DNA of 64,000 nucleotides from Elgaria multicarinata webbii. Lineage: Eukaryota; Chordata; Lepidosauria; Squamata; Anguidae. The DNA lies in NCBI RefSeq assembly GCF_023053635.1, contig NC_086192.1, forward strand, positions 13,802,001 to 13,866,000. Reading direction: 5' to 3'. The notes under the pieces were generated by a model. That model was not told the DNA's origin, did no database searches, and was given only the letters and a program-made list of their open reading frames with translations. Of the stretch, positions 34,301 to 44,700 are shown piece after piece. The position numbers and the translations under genes were made by a program. Numbering within the stretch: the stretch's first letter is position 1; each line of letters starts with the position of its first letter.

Positions 34301-36054
34301 TCCTCCGGCATCTAAGGGGAAGCGAAGCGCGTCAGTTTCCCGCATTTTAAAAAGAAAGGAAAAGCCACAAAGGCTTGGCGCTAGGACTCACGCATTCGTG
34401 GCTCAGCTGCCGGCATATCACAGCGCGAGTGAAATCTTAAAGATGGATTCTGTGAAATCTAAGACAGAGTCTGTATTGCATTGTGAGAGAAATTCAAAAT
34501 GGAGTTTTGTGTCTAACTATTTATGTGAAATCATAATGGAGCTCTGTGCGGAAACAGCGTATACTTAAAAGAAAAAGACAAGCATTGATCATCAACTGAT
34601 TATTATTATTATTATTATTATTATTTGCACATCTTCCTAAACCATTTACCGGTTTCTTAGAAGTCAACGTATGGACAGCGCAAATGGATTTTCCAAGCCC
34701 TTATGACAGCCAAAAGACTGATACTACAACGTTGGAAGGATAAATGTTTGCCTTCCATAATGCAAGGGACTGAGAAAATATTTTATAAGCCAAAACTGTT
34801 CAATTGGGGAGGGAGAGAAAAAAAGACGAAAAAAATAACAGTTTTTTTTGGGGGGGGAGGACAGGGGAAATGTGGGGGGGGGGGGTTCCTATTTTTTTTC
34901 CCTGGGCCATCACATCTCTAGGCAGGACCCAGAGCAGCCAGATCCAGGCCACAGGCTTGAGGTTCTAAGCCCCTGGTATAGCCCACTTGCTGCTTCCTAT
35001 TGCACTAACCTGGTGCAAAGTGTCTTGCTTCCGGAGGGAGGACAGCTGCAGATCCACCGCTTTCAGGGCTTCCCACTCCACCTCCATCACCTCCTGCACG
35101 AGCAGGACTTCGCTCGCTTCACGCGTGGCATTGCCTCCCGCGTAGCGGTATCTGTCTAGCAGCCGGGCCCGGCTGCTTTTCAGCCTCTCCACACAGCGCT
35201 GAAGAGTGGGAAAGGAAAGGAAAGCATTTTACTCCTGCAGGGCCAAACCATTTCTCCATTTCCCCCTCCACTATCCCCTGTCGGCAAGGGTGCCTTCCGA
35301 CAGATTTTAAGCTGCCAGACACGTCTCCCCCCCCTCTCTCATAATACTAGAATCTGGGGTCATCCGAGGAGCAGGCAGAGACCATCAGAGCTTGCTTCAG
35401 TTGGACACCCCCACCCCCACAGGGTTAACTGTCATCTTGACCCTTTGGGGAAGAAGAAGGAGCTGTTGGTCTGACCCTCCATTGGGAGAAGAGAGCAGGG
35501 CCTTCCCACCAGCCTGAACAGCCTCCTTAATTTCTTTTTTCTTTTCTCCCTCTTCCCTCCCCATTGCCTTTTCCTTGTGTGTCGTGTCTTTTTTAGAATG
35601 TCAGCTGAGGACAGGGACTGTCTTCTTTACTGATCCATTGTAAGCCGCTCCGAGAGCCTTTTTGGCTGAGGTGCGGGATAAAAATAAGGGAACATATTCT
35701 CCCTTATGAGCCTGCCTGTGCTTTGAGATCTTCTGGAGAAGCCCTTCTTTCAGTCCCACCATCTTCACAGGCGCCCTTGGTGGGAACGCAGGACAGGGCC
35801 TTCTCGGTGGCTGCTCCAGGAACTCTCTTCCCTGGCTCCCTCCTTGATGGGCTTTCGGAAGCAGGCTAAAAAATTTTTGTTCCAGCAGGCCTTTGGAAAA
35901 TAATCTAGCCCTCCATCTATGTTAATGTCTTATAATTTTGTTGTGTATTTTAAACATTTATGGTTTTGTCCGTTCCCCCCCCATGTATGTTTTAAACTTT
36001 GTAAGGCCGCCTTGAGGCCCAGCATTGGGCAAAAGGCGGGATACAAATAAATAA

Positions 36055-36089
<35 letters not shown>

Positions 36090-36956
36090 TAGTCTGCGTT
36101 TATTGCGTCCAATACAAAGTGCTGCATTGCCATGCTTTCTCTGTATAAGGCAACTCTGCTGCAAATCACACCCGACTTAATAGACATGAGAGCACTCTTC
36201 AAATACTGGAAAGGTTGTCACACAGAGGAGGGCCAGGATCTCTTCTCGATCCTCCCAGAGTGCAGGACATGGAATAACGGGCTCAAGTGACAGGAAGCCA
36301 GATTCTGGCTGGACATCAGGAAAAACTTCCTGACTGTTAGAGCAGTACGACAATGGAACCAGTTCCCTAGGGAGGTTGTGGGCTCTCCCACACTAGAGGC
36401 AGCTGGACAACCACCTGTCAGGGATGCTTTAGGGTGGATTCCTGCATTGAGCAGGGGGTTGGACTCGATGGCCTTGCAGGCCCCTTCCAACTCTGCTATT
36501 CTATGATTCCCAACGTATAGAAGCCAAACGCGTCTTCATTACCGCCAACATATTTAGAGGGCCCTACACACAGCATCCTGGGCTTGTTCCTAAATCCAAC
36601 CCCACACAAGTCCTCTTTCCTGGTCAGTCACGGCCGCCACGGATCCTGCTGCCCCAACCACGCTTTGCATCAGCACAGGGAACAGCATATATTGATGCTG
36701 GCTATGCGGCGGGGCTCCCGGGGCAGCCGGAGGGAGCCGGCAGCAGACGTCAGCGTCCCGGGGCCGCAGCGCGTGACAATGTATCCAGCCTCGGAACGTT
36801 GGCGCCCCCAACGTTCCACGGGAGGGGCGGGGCCGGCGGCTCCCCCTCTACCTGTCTACCTGTCTACCTGCCCACCTGTCGGAAGGTCTCCTTCCACGGA
36901 GGGGCCCCGACGCCCTTGTACAGAGCCCGGCGCCGCTGAACCAGCGCTGCCTCCAT
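31363..36956 (-). CDS. RPAIN: RPA-interacting protein, complete, 7 coding exons
   Basis: RPAIN (RIP) binds replication protein A and brings it into the nucleus through importin beta. Exons: 36876-36956, 35010-35198, 34248-34311, 34048-34162, 33498-33561, 32875-33009, 31363-31392. They total 678 nt, 225 aa (human 219 from memory), with all phases compatible. Exon 1 is 'MEAALVQRRRALYKGVG...WKETFRQ'. Exon 2 has 'LLDRYR' and 'LVQEVMEVEW'. Exon 3 has 'LAVLEEIQQEL'. Zinc-binding cysteines are in CPVC (exon 4), CPCG (exon 5), the HGHRC segment (exon 6) and SCQVCDSW at the C-terminus, which ends WAVIL as in human. It is divergent from DERL2 (1.8 kb between ATGs) and tail-to-tail with MIS12. CR1 and SINE insertions sit within 40 bp of exon 4. 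No breaks are seen. Confidence 0.96.
31508..31637. mobile_element. Palindromic hAT-like MITE, copy 2
   Basis: Same 130-bp palindrome as 1270-1399, nearly identical. The flanks give only a weak duplication (GATTACAT / GATTTACT). An inverted family A LINE end follows at 31638-31740. Confidence 0.85.
31841..31970. mobile_element. hAT-like MITE (CAGGGGTGGGCAA type)
   Basis: Begins CAGGGGTGGGCAACC and ends with a TTTGCCCACC-type inverted end. The core is 'tggctgatgggagctgtagt'. It lies in the last RPAIN intron. Confidence 0.65.
32280..32470 (-). mobile_element. LINE family D 3' end
   Basis: An (ATT)n run, then 'tatagcaccatcaatgtaca' and 'agcaagaccctgccgcatag', the inverse of 4380-4470. It lies in the last RPAIN intron. 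Confidence 0.65.
33607..34008. mobile_element. CR1 fragment joined to a tRNA-derived SINE
   Basis: 33607-33803 is a forward CR1 3' UTR that stops abruptly in 'gggaggttgtgggc'. 33805-34008 is the minus-strand tRNA-derived SINE of 30661-30970. The SINE head ends 40 bp from RPAIN exon 4. Confidence 0.75.
35345..36075 (+). mobile_element. Two LINE 3' ends (families E and F)
   Basis: 35345-35690 repeats the sequence at 23080-23425 ('agggactgtcttctttactg', 'gtaagccgctccgagagcc'). 35695-36075 is a different 3' end ('cagggccttctcggtggctg', 'aaggcgggatacaaataaat') with an (ATA)n tail. Both lie in RPAIN intron 1. Confidence 0.55.
36185..36512 (+). mobile_element. CR1 LINE 3' fragment
   Basis: A forward CR1 3' UTR with complete tail TTCTATGATTC, in RPAIN intron 1. 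Confidence 0.88.
36793..36817. repeat. Short GC-rich inverted repeat near RPAIN exon 1
   Basis: GGAACGTTGG and CCAACGTTCC are separated by 5 bp, about 60 bp inside RPAIN intron 1. Confidence 0.7.
36836..36885 (-). promoter_or_regulatory. RPAIN: Four tandem splice-donor-like motifs at RPAIN exon 1
   Basis: On the transcript strand CAG|GTGGG is followed by three CAG|GTAGA-type motifs at 8-bp spacing. The first keeps the frame with exon 2. Reading on from it meets TAG after three codons, so use of the in-frame fourth donor would give a premature stop. Confidence 0.6.
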
Positions 36957-36959
36957 CCT

Positions 36960-37190
36960 CTCCCCGCCCGCCGCCAAGGGAAGCCGATCCGATTCCGGCC
37001 GCTGCGTTTACACGGCCGACTCCGCTCCCCTTTTCTCTCCCCGCTCGCCCAAAGCACGCCGGGAAATGGAGTCCAGCCGAGCACTGCGGCGTCCGGGGCC
37101 TGATAGGAAACGGCCCCGCTCCGCGGGCACGCGCTTTGCCCGGCGCGCGCTTCCAGGGCACGAGGGAGTCTAGACGGAGGTGACACAATC
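36960..37190 (-). promoter_or_regulatory. RPAIN: CpG-rich RPAIN promoter region
   Basis: GC-rich, CpG-dense sequence just upstream of the RPAIN ATG, in contrast with the AT-rich surroundings. No TATA box was noted. The CpG-rich stretch extends into exon 1 and the start of intron 1. Confidence 0.6.
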
Positions 37191-37373
37191 AAAGGGCGAG
37201 AGAAAGAAGGATGGAGAGAGACAACCGTGAAGGAAATCAAAGCACCTTGGATCGATGAAACGAGAGTGATAAAACGAAGAAGATTAAAAAGGCTGGAGTG
37301 AGGCATCAATTAAAAAAAAGATGAGAGAGAAAAAGCAATAAAGGGGAAAAATGTTGCAACGATGAAACATTAA

Positions 37374-38225
37374 GGGTGCAATCCTGTTCATCTTTAGACG
37401 GGGGGGGGGACATATGCAGGTTTAGGCAGGGAAAAGCCCTACCATCCTATGCAGGTTTAGACAGAAGGGGGAAAAAGGCCTGCCATCCTATGCAGGTTTA
37501 GACAGAAAAAAGTCCTACTATCCTATGCAGGTTTAGACAGAAAAAGTCCTCCTATCCTATGCAGGTTTAGACAGAAAAAGTTCTACTATCCTACGCAGGT
37601 TTAAACAGAAAAAAGTCCTATGCTACGCAGGTTTAGACAGAAAAAGTTCTACTATCTTATGCAGGTTTAGACAGAAAGGGGGAAAAGGCCTGCCATTCTA
37701 TGCAGGTTTGGACAGAAAAAATCCTACTATCCTATGCAGGTTTAGGCAGGAAAAAGCCCTACCATCCTATGCAGGCTTAGACAGAAAAAAAAGCCCTACC
37801 ATCCTAGCCAGTTTTAGACAGGAAAAAGTCCTACCATCCTATGCAGGTTTAGGCAGGGAAAAGTTCTACCATGCTATGCAGGTTTAGGCAGGGAAAAGTC
37901 CTACCATCCTGCGCAGCCTTAGACAGAAAAAAAAGCCTTGCCATCCTATACAGGTTTAGACAGGGGGAATCCTGCTATCCTATGCAGATTTAGGCAGAAA
38001 CAAGTCCTACCATCCTGTGCAGGTTGAGAGAGAGAGAAAAAGTCCTACCATCCTATGCAGGTTTAGACCGGGGGGGGGGGGGGAGTCCTACCATCCCAGT
38101 ATAAACTGGCTGGGAATTGTAATTTTTGTAACCCACTCAGAGAGCTTCAGCTATTGGGCGATATAAAAATGCAATAAATTAAATAAATTGTAGGACTCCT
38201 TTTCAGTCTAAACCTGCATAGGATT
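37374..38225. repeat. Minisatellite grown inside a palindromic MITE
   Basis: About 19 units of ~34 bp (consensus ATGCAGGTTTAGACAG plus AAAAAGTCCTACYATCC) fill 37405-38070. The outer ends, GGGTGCAATCCTG at 37375 and CCTGCATAGGATTGCGCCCT at 38213, are inverted repeats of a common squamate MITE whose arm has the same sequence as the unit. A family A LINE end (38120-38180) lies inside the right half. The whole block sits between the RPAIN and DERL2 starts. Confidence 0.85.
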
Positions 38226-38588
38226 GCGCCCTACATTATTCTTGTTTTGGCTTTCTTTCTTTTTTTACTGACAGAGCTATGTCAAAATCTTGGATTTCTC
38301 CATTGGTCCTCTGAGCAGCCGCCTGGCTTCTACTTCGGGGCAGAGACCAGTGAGGAATTCTTAGGGAACCCAGAAGTCAGCGCAGCCGTTCTCCTCTTCC
38401 CTTGCAAAGTCTATGTCCAAACCGCAAAGCTTCTCTTCTCGTCTCCCTGGTGCTGTTTTCACCATAGAGCCCTTCAGTCTAGAGCGAAGCCTTGTTACAG
38501 GAAGCCCATCACGTGCCTCCTTCTAGACTTCCTCCCCCTCCGTCCCTCTCTATGGGTTTCAGTTCTCCGGCCTAACAGAGCGTTGCCG

Positions 38589-38702
38589 ATTGGCCAGGTG
38601 AAGACGAAGGGGAGCGCTGATTGGTCGGATGGAGCCGTGAGGGAAAGGACGGCGGTGGCGCTGATTGGGTGCCGGCCGTGACGTCCCTCGGGTTCTGATT
38701 GG
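38589..38702 (+). promoter_or_regulatory. DERL2: DERL2 promoter with four inverted CCAAT boxes
   Basis: ATTGG occurs at 38589, 38620, 38664 and 38698, all in the same orientation, with TGACGTCC (CRE/UPRE-like) at 38679, in GC-rich sequence ending about 60 bp before the ATG. NF-Y binding to such boxes is usual at ER-stress genes. An exact ERSE (CCAAT-N9-CCACG) was looked for and not found. Confidence 0.65.
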
Positions 38703-38759
38703 CCGAGGACGAGCAGACGCCGTGAGGTGCGAGCGGAGTGAGGCGGAGGCGCCGCCAAA

Positions 38760-41700
38760 ATGGCGTACCAGACCTTCCGGCAAGAATACCTGCAGGTGCC
38801 TCCCGTCACCCGGGCCTACACCACCGCCTGCGTCCTCACTACCGCCGCCGTGGTGAGTAGGGAGCCGGGGGGGGGGGGCTCGCCTGGGGATTGGCTAATG
38901 GTCAGGGTAATTTGCATAGCCCCGCCCTGGACACGCTCGCCTGGGGATTGGCTAATGGTCGCGGTAATTTACATAGCCCCGCCCTGGACACGCCCCTTTC
39001 CCTGGTATTGGGCGGGGCCGAACTCCCTCTTCCCGCTCCTCGACTCCCATGGACACGCCCCCTTTGAGGCGTGTCCTGCACCTGTCAATCAGCGAGGGGG
39101 CGTTTTTATCCCTACCTGCCCCTTAGGAATCCAGGACCACAACAGCCCTGCGAGGTAGACCAGTTTGGTCAAAGACAAGGAGAGGAGGACTGGCTGGGTA
39201 GGGTGACCCTATGGATAATAATAATAATAATAAATGTGTTTTATATTCACTGTTGATCCAAGTGGAGAGGCGGGTAAGAAATAAATAAATAAATACATTT
39301 TGTTTATTTATTTATTTATTGCATTTCTATACCGCCCAATAGCCAGAGCTCTCTGGGCGGTTCACAAAAATTAAAACCATTCATAAAACAACAGTATAAA
39401 ACCATAATATAAAATACAATATAAAAGCTCAACCAGATAAAAACAGCAGCAGTGCAAAATTATAAATTTAAAACACTGAGTTAAAATTTATTTATAGACA
39501 GTTAAAATACTGGGAAAATAAAAAGGTCTTCACCTGGCTTTTGAAAGAATATAAGGTAGATGTCAGGCGAACCTCCTTATTCATTCCACAACCGGGGTGC
39601 CACAGCAGAGAAGGCCCTGCTCCTGGTAGCCACCTGCCTCACTTCCTTTGGCAGGGGCTCGCGGAGAAGGACCCCTGAGGATGACCTTAGGGTCCGGACA
39701 GGTACATATGGGTATTTTTTGTATGCATGCAGCACCTGGTGAAATTCCCTCTTCATCACAGCAGTTAAAGCTGCCCTCTTTTGTATCTGGCCAATCTAGT
39801 ATAGCTCCTGCAGCTTTAACTGTGCTGACGAAGAGGGAATTTCACCAGGGGCTGCATGCATACAAAGGACACCTGCTGAAATTCCCTTTTCTATAAAACT
39901 GATAAAGATACTCCTTTTCGTATGGTCACCCTACTCCAGAGGCCACTGGTTTTTGTAAGAGGAAGTGTTGAGTGATTTTAAAAAACAGGCTCGTTTGCTG
40001 GGAGGGGTTATCTAGTTCAGCGGTGGAACATATGCCTTGCAGGCGGGTCAGAGGTTGAACTTTAGGCACTGCCAAGTTAAACATTCTCAGATAGCAAAAT
40101 TGGGGGAGCGTCTGCCATTCAGAACAGCTAGTTTTTGATTATCTAATTCTGAGGATAGGATTTCTCCTCCTGTTAGATCATTCCAGCGACAGAGGGTTCA
40201 AAAGCGCTTTATTGATTAGTAATCAAGGCCTGGTCTCTTCAAAGGGAGCAATCAGACCAGGCCTTGATTACTAATCAATAAAGCGCTTTTGAACCCTCTG
40301 TCGCTGGAATGGTGGAGTCGTGCTTAAGGGCTGTTTGGATCTCGTCCTTGGGTGAAAAGAACATTGATCTAACACTCCGGTTGGAGCAACAGCTCAGCGG
40401 CACAGCACATGTTTGGATTACAGGAGGGCCCAGATCCAGACTTCATTTCCCTCCTTATTCAACGCACTGTGTGCGGTTCTTCCCAGCCCATTTTGATTTA
40501 TACAACAGCCCTGTGAGGTAGGCAAGGCTCAAAGGCCGTAACTGCCCTGAAGTCACCCTTTGGAAGCTTCATGGCTGAGTATGGATTTCCATGCAAATCT
40601 TCCCCATAGAATAGCAGAGTTGGAAGGGGCCTACAAGGCCATCGAGTCCAACCCCCTGCTCAATGCAGGAATCCACCCTAAAGCATCCCTGGCAGATGGT
40701 TGTCCAGCTGCCTCTTGAAGGCCTCTAGTGTGGGAGAGCCCACCACCTCCCTAGGTAACTGATTCCATTGTTGTACTGCTCTAACAGTTAGGAAAATTTT
40801 CCTGATGTCCAGCCGGAATCTGGCTTCCTGTCACTTGAGCCCGTTATTCCGTGTCCTGCAGTCTGGGATGATGGAGAAGAGATCCTGGCCCTCCTCTGTG
40901 TGACAACCTTTTAAGTATTTGAAGAGTGCTGTCATGTCTCCCCTCAATCTTCTCTTCTCCAGGCTAAACAGGCCCAGTTCTTTCAGCCTCTCTCGCCAGT
41001 CCTAGTATGGCAATCCTTCCAAGGCTGAGCGACTTGTGGCCATCTCAATGTTTTGGCTACAACTCCTATCAGCCAAAGCCAGCCTTGCGAATGTTTTAGG
41101 GATGATGAGAGTTGCAGGCCACTGCTGCTGTAACCTCGACACCGTGCTAGTTTGCAAATGTGGAAGATCTCAGCACTGGTTGGTGCAGCCTGGCCTTGCG
41201 CTTGTAATGTCAATGGCATGACGTCCAGGCTGTGAAAAAGGCAAAGTCCATGTTAGGCACAGTTGGGGAAAGGAATTGGGAATAAAACTGCCAACATCAC
41301 ACTGCTCTTATACAAACAGTGCGACCACACTTTGAATATTGTGTATAGTACTGGTCACCACACCTAAAAAAAATATTGTGGAGCTGGAAAAAGTGCAGAA
41401 GGGGGCAACTAAAATGATCAAGGGGCTGGAGCAATTTCCCTAGGAGGGAAGGTTACAACAGCTGGGATTGTTTAGCTTGGGAAAAAGGAGGCTCAGGGGA
41501 GACATGATAGAGGTGGACGAAATTGTGCATGGTGTGAAGAATGTGGAGAGGGAGACATTTTTCTCCCTCTCTCAAAATCCTAGAACCCAACAGGGTCATC
41601 CCATGAAGCTGAGGGGTGGGAGATTCAGGAAAAATAAAAGGAAGGACTTCTTCACACAGTGCATAGTTCAATTATGGAACTCACTACCACAAGATGTAGT

Positions 41701-44700
41701 GAGGGCCACCCATTTGGATGGCTTTAAAAGACGGCTGGATAAATTCCTGGAGGCGAAGGCGATCCATGGCTGCTAACCCTGATGGTTGTGCACTACCTCT
41801 AGGATCAGAAGCAGAAAGCCTGTGTGCACCAGTTGCTGGGGAACATGGGTGGGAGGGTGCTGTTGCACCGTGTCCTGCTTGTGGATTCCTGGTCAACAGC
41901 TGGTTGGCCCCTGTGTGAACAGAATGCTGGACTAGATGGACCCTCGGTCTGATCCAGCAAGGCTCCTTTGACGTTCTGAATTAACAATATATGGGCCAGT
42001 CCTAGGGTGACCCTATGAAAAGGAAGACAGGGCTCCTGCATCTTTAACAGTTGCGTAGAAAAGGGGATTTGAGCAGGTGTCATTTGTATGCGTGCAGCAT
42101 ACAATCCCACCCATGTTCCCCAGCAACTGGTGTATATAGGGTTACTGCCTCTGAGACTGGAGGTAGTACATAGCCATCAGGGCTAGTAGCCATTGATAGC
42201 CTTCTCCACAACGAATTTATCCAACCCTCTTTTAAAGCCATCCGAATTGGTGACCGTCCCCACATCTTGTGGTAGTGAATTCCATAGTTTAACAATGCAC
42301 TGTGTGAAGAGTCCTTCCTGAATCTGTTCTCAGTCTCCCACTCATCAGCTTCATGGGATGACCCTGAATTCTAGCGTTATGGGAGAGGGAGAAAAATGTT
42401 TCATTAGTTTATTGAAAGTGACATTACTGTGGTGATCTGTGCATTTGTCAGTTGCATTGCTGCATTGAAATCAATCTGACTTTTTAATTTTCGTTTGTTT
42501 CAGCAATTAGAATTAATCACACCATTTCAGCTGTACTTCAACCCTGAACTGATATTTAAACACTTTCAAGTAAGTCTCTTTTTGCGAGTCAGTGAGTCTT
42601 TAAGACAGTTCTTACGCCAGAGTTTCTACAACTGAAAATTGCTGGTACTTTTCCACAAGTGGGACCAAACAAACCGTTTTTCTCTGATTGTGAGGTGTTT
42701 TGAGGTTGCTGCAAGTAGAAACAGTTAAGGTTCCCTGATGGGAGACAAATGAGAGCTTCTGTTAGGATCACAGGGATTGGTTCTACTTACGGTCCGTGTT
42801 GTGATTCTGTTACTGAGCAGCGGTCCAATTAATATATGTCTGTCTTGCAGGGTTCTTTTTGGCTTATGCTGGAATGTCATAATCATAGAATAGTAGAGTT
42901 GGAAGGGGCCTATAAGGCCATCAAGTCCAACCCCCTACTCAATGCAGGAATCCACCCTAGAGCATCCCTGGCAGATGGTTGTCCAGCTGCCTCTTGAAAG
43001 CCTCTAGTGTGGGAGAGCTCACAACCTCCCCAGGTAACTGGTTCCATTGTCGTACTGCTCTAACAGTCAGGAAGCTTTTCCTGATGTCCAGTCGACATCT
43101 GGCTTCCTGTCACTTGAGCCCGTTATTCCATGTCCTACACTCTGGGAGGATCAAGAAGAGATCCTGGCCCTCCTCTGTGTGACAACCTTTCAAGTCCTTA
43201 TTATTATTATTTATTATTTATTTATTTATTTATTTATTTATATAGCACCATCAATGTACATGGTGCTGTACAGATTACACAGTCAATAGCAAGACCCTGC
43301 CGCATAGTGCTACCATGTCTCCCCTCAATCGTCTCTTCTCCAGGCGAAACATGCCCAGTTGTTTCAATCTCTCTTCATAGGGCTGACCCTTAGAATTCAT
43401 TTAAAAACTGAAATTAAAACAGAAATAAAACAAAGGCTTTGTCTACACCTACCATTTATCCTGGGGTGGTCACGAGGTCGTCTCTGCGCGTCCAAATGAA
43501 GCACAGTTCTCAGTTCTCCCGGGATAGCTGGGACTGCTTTTCCCCCGGGTTTTCCTGCTGTCATGGGACCATCCCGAACTCTGTGGGCTGTGTGGCTCTC
43601 CCTCCTGGGGTCCTCCCTCTTCCCCATGAGTAGCAGGGCTCAAGAAACAGGCACGGAGCTGCGCGGGGGAGTCCGTTGGGCATAGGAGGAGAGCATTTTC
43701 ACCATCTTTGGGATGGCGCTCGGCGTCTTCCAGCACTGAGTTTGGTGTGTGTGTGTGTGTGTTTTTAATAACAACATTCCTTCGTGTAGGATCGCACCCA
43801 TGCAATTGCGCAAATGTCTCCTCTTTAAAAAAAAACTGGAAAGAAGCTGTTACTTAGTGAGGCTGAAAAAGTACTCTGTGCATGCACAGAAGTACATGTT
43901 TAAGAAAGGGGGGACACCACATTCCGTATGATGTGACCTTAGTTTGTGCATTTAACTGCCTTGAGATGACTTCTCATTAATGCATGTATTTGCTAAACGT
44001 TCATCTTCTAATTTCTGATTCCTTTCTGTTTTGCAGGTATGGAGGCTAATTACGAACTACCTTTTCTTTGGACCAGTTGGCTTTAACTTTTTGTTTAATA
44101 TGATATTTTTGTATCTTTTCTTTGATGAGCGTTTTTTTACGAGCAGGGTTTAAATCGTCAGAACGCAAAAGTCATTCTTGAAGGTATGAAGAAGCCCTTC
44201 CAGAAGGGCTCCTGCCACAGTTAGCACGTGGCAGCAAACAAGTCAATTCAGAAGCGGGTGACGTAATGTCTGACTGTTTCCCTCCATAAGAAAAATGGCA
44301 TAAACCGCTTCTTTTTTTCCACCATCCCTCCTTGTGGATCCTAAAGGGTATTCGTTCTACTGGCTCATATTTCATCAGTGCAGAAAACTCCACAAGCTCC
44401 CAGGTGTCCTATTTAGGCCTCAGGTATCTGCTCCAATACGCCTCACAAAATCATCTTGTGAGGCACTGCATCAGGTGCCTCTTTCATCTTTGCCAGGGAG
44501 GGGGGTGGCTTCCATGGAGAGAGAGCCTTCTCTTGTGGTGGCCCCGAAACTTGGAACACACTTCCAGTACAGGCAGGAGCTTAGCACCCGGCACAGCCAA
44601 AATAGTTCAATTCCGGCTACCAGCTGCATCCTGCAGATGGAAGTTTGCAGATCGTCTGGGAGACGCTCCCTCACACAGCTCAGATGGAGTAGATCCTTCC

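Noticed and set aside
33813-34568. 251-codon plus-strand ORF
   Set aside because: It runs through a SINE and antisense across RPAIN exons 3 and 4, with no family resemblance; it is a shadow of real minus-strand exons.
36584-37183. 199-codon plus-strand ORF in CpG-rich DNA
   Set aside because: It is antisense to RPAIN exon 1 and its promoter; GC-rich sequence lacks stops by chance.
37405-38070. Regular direct repeats resembling a CRISPR array
   Set aside because: The units are contiguous variants with no unique spacers, in a vertebrate intergenic region with MITE ends; it is a minisatellite.
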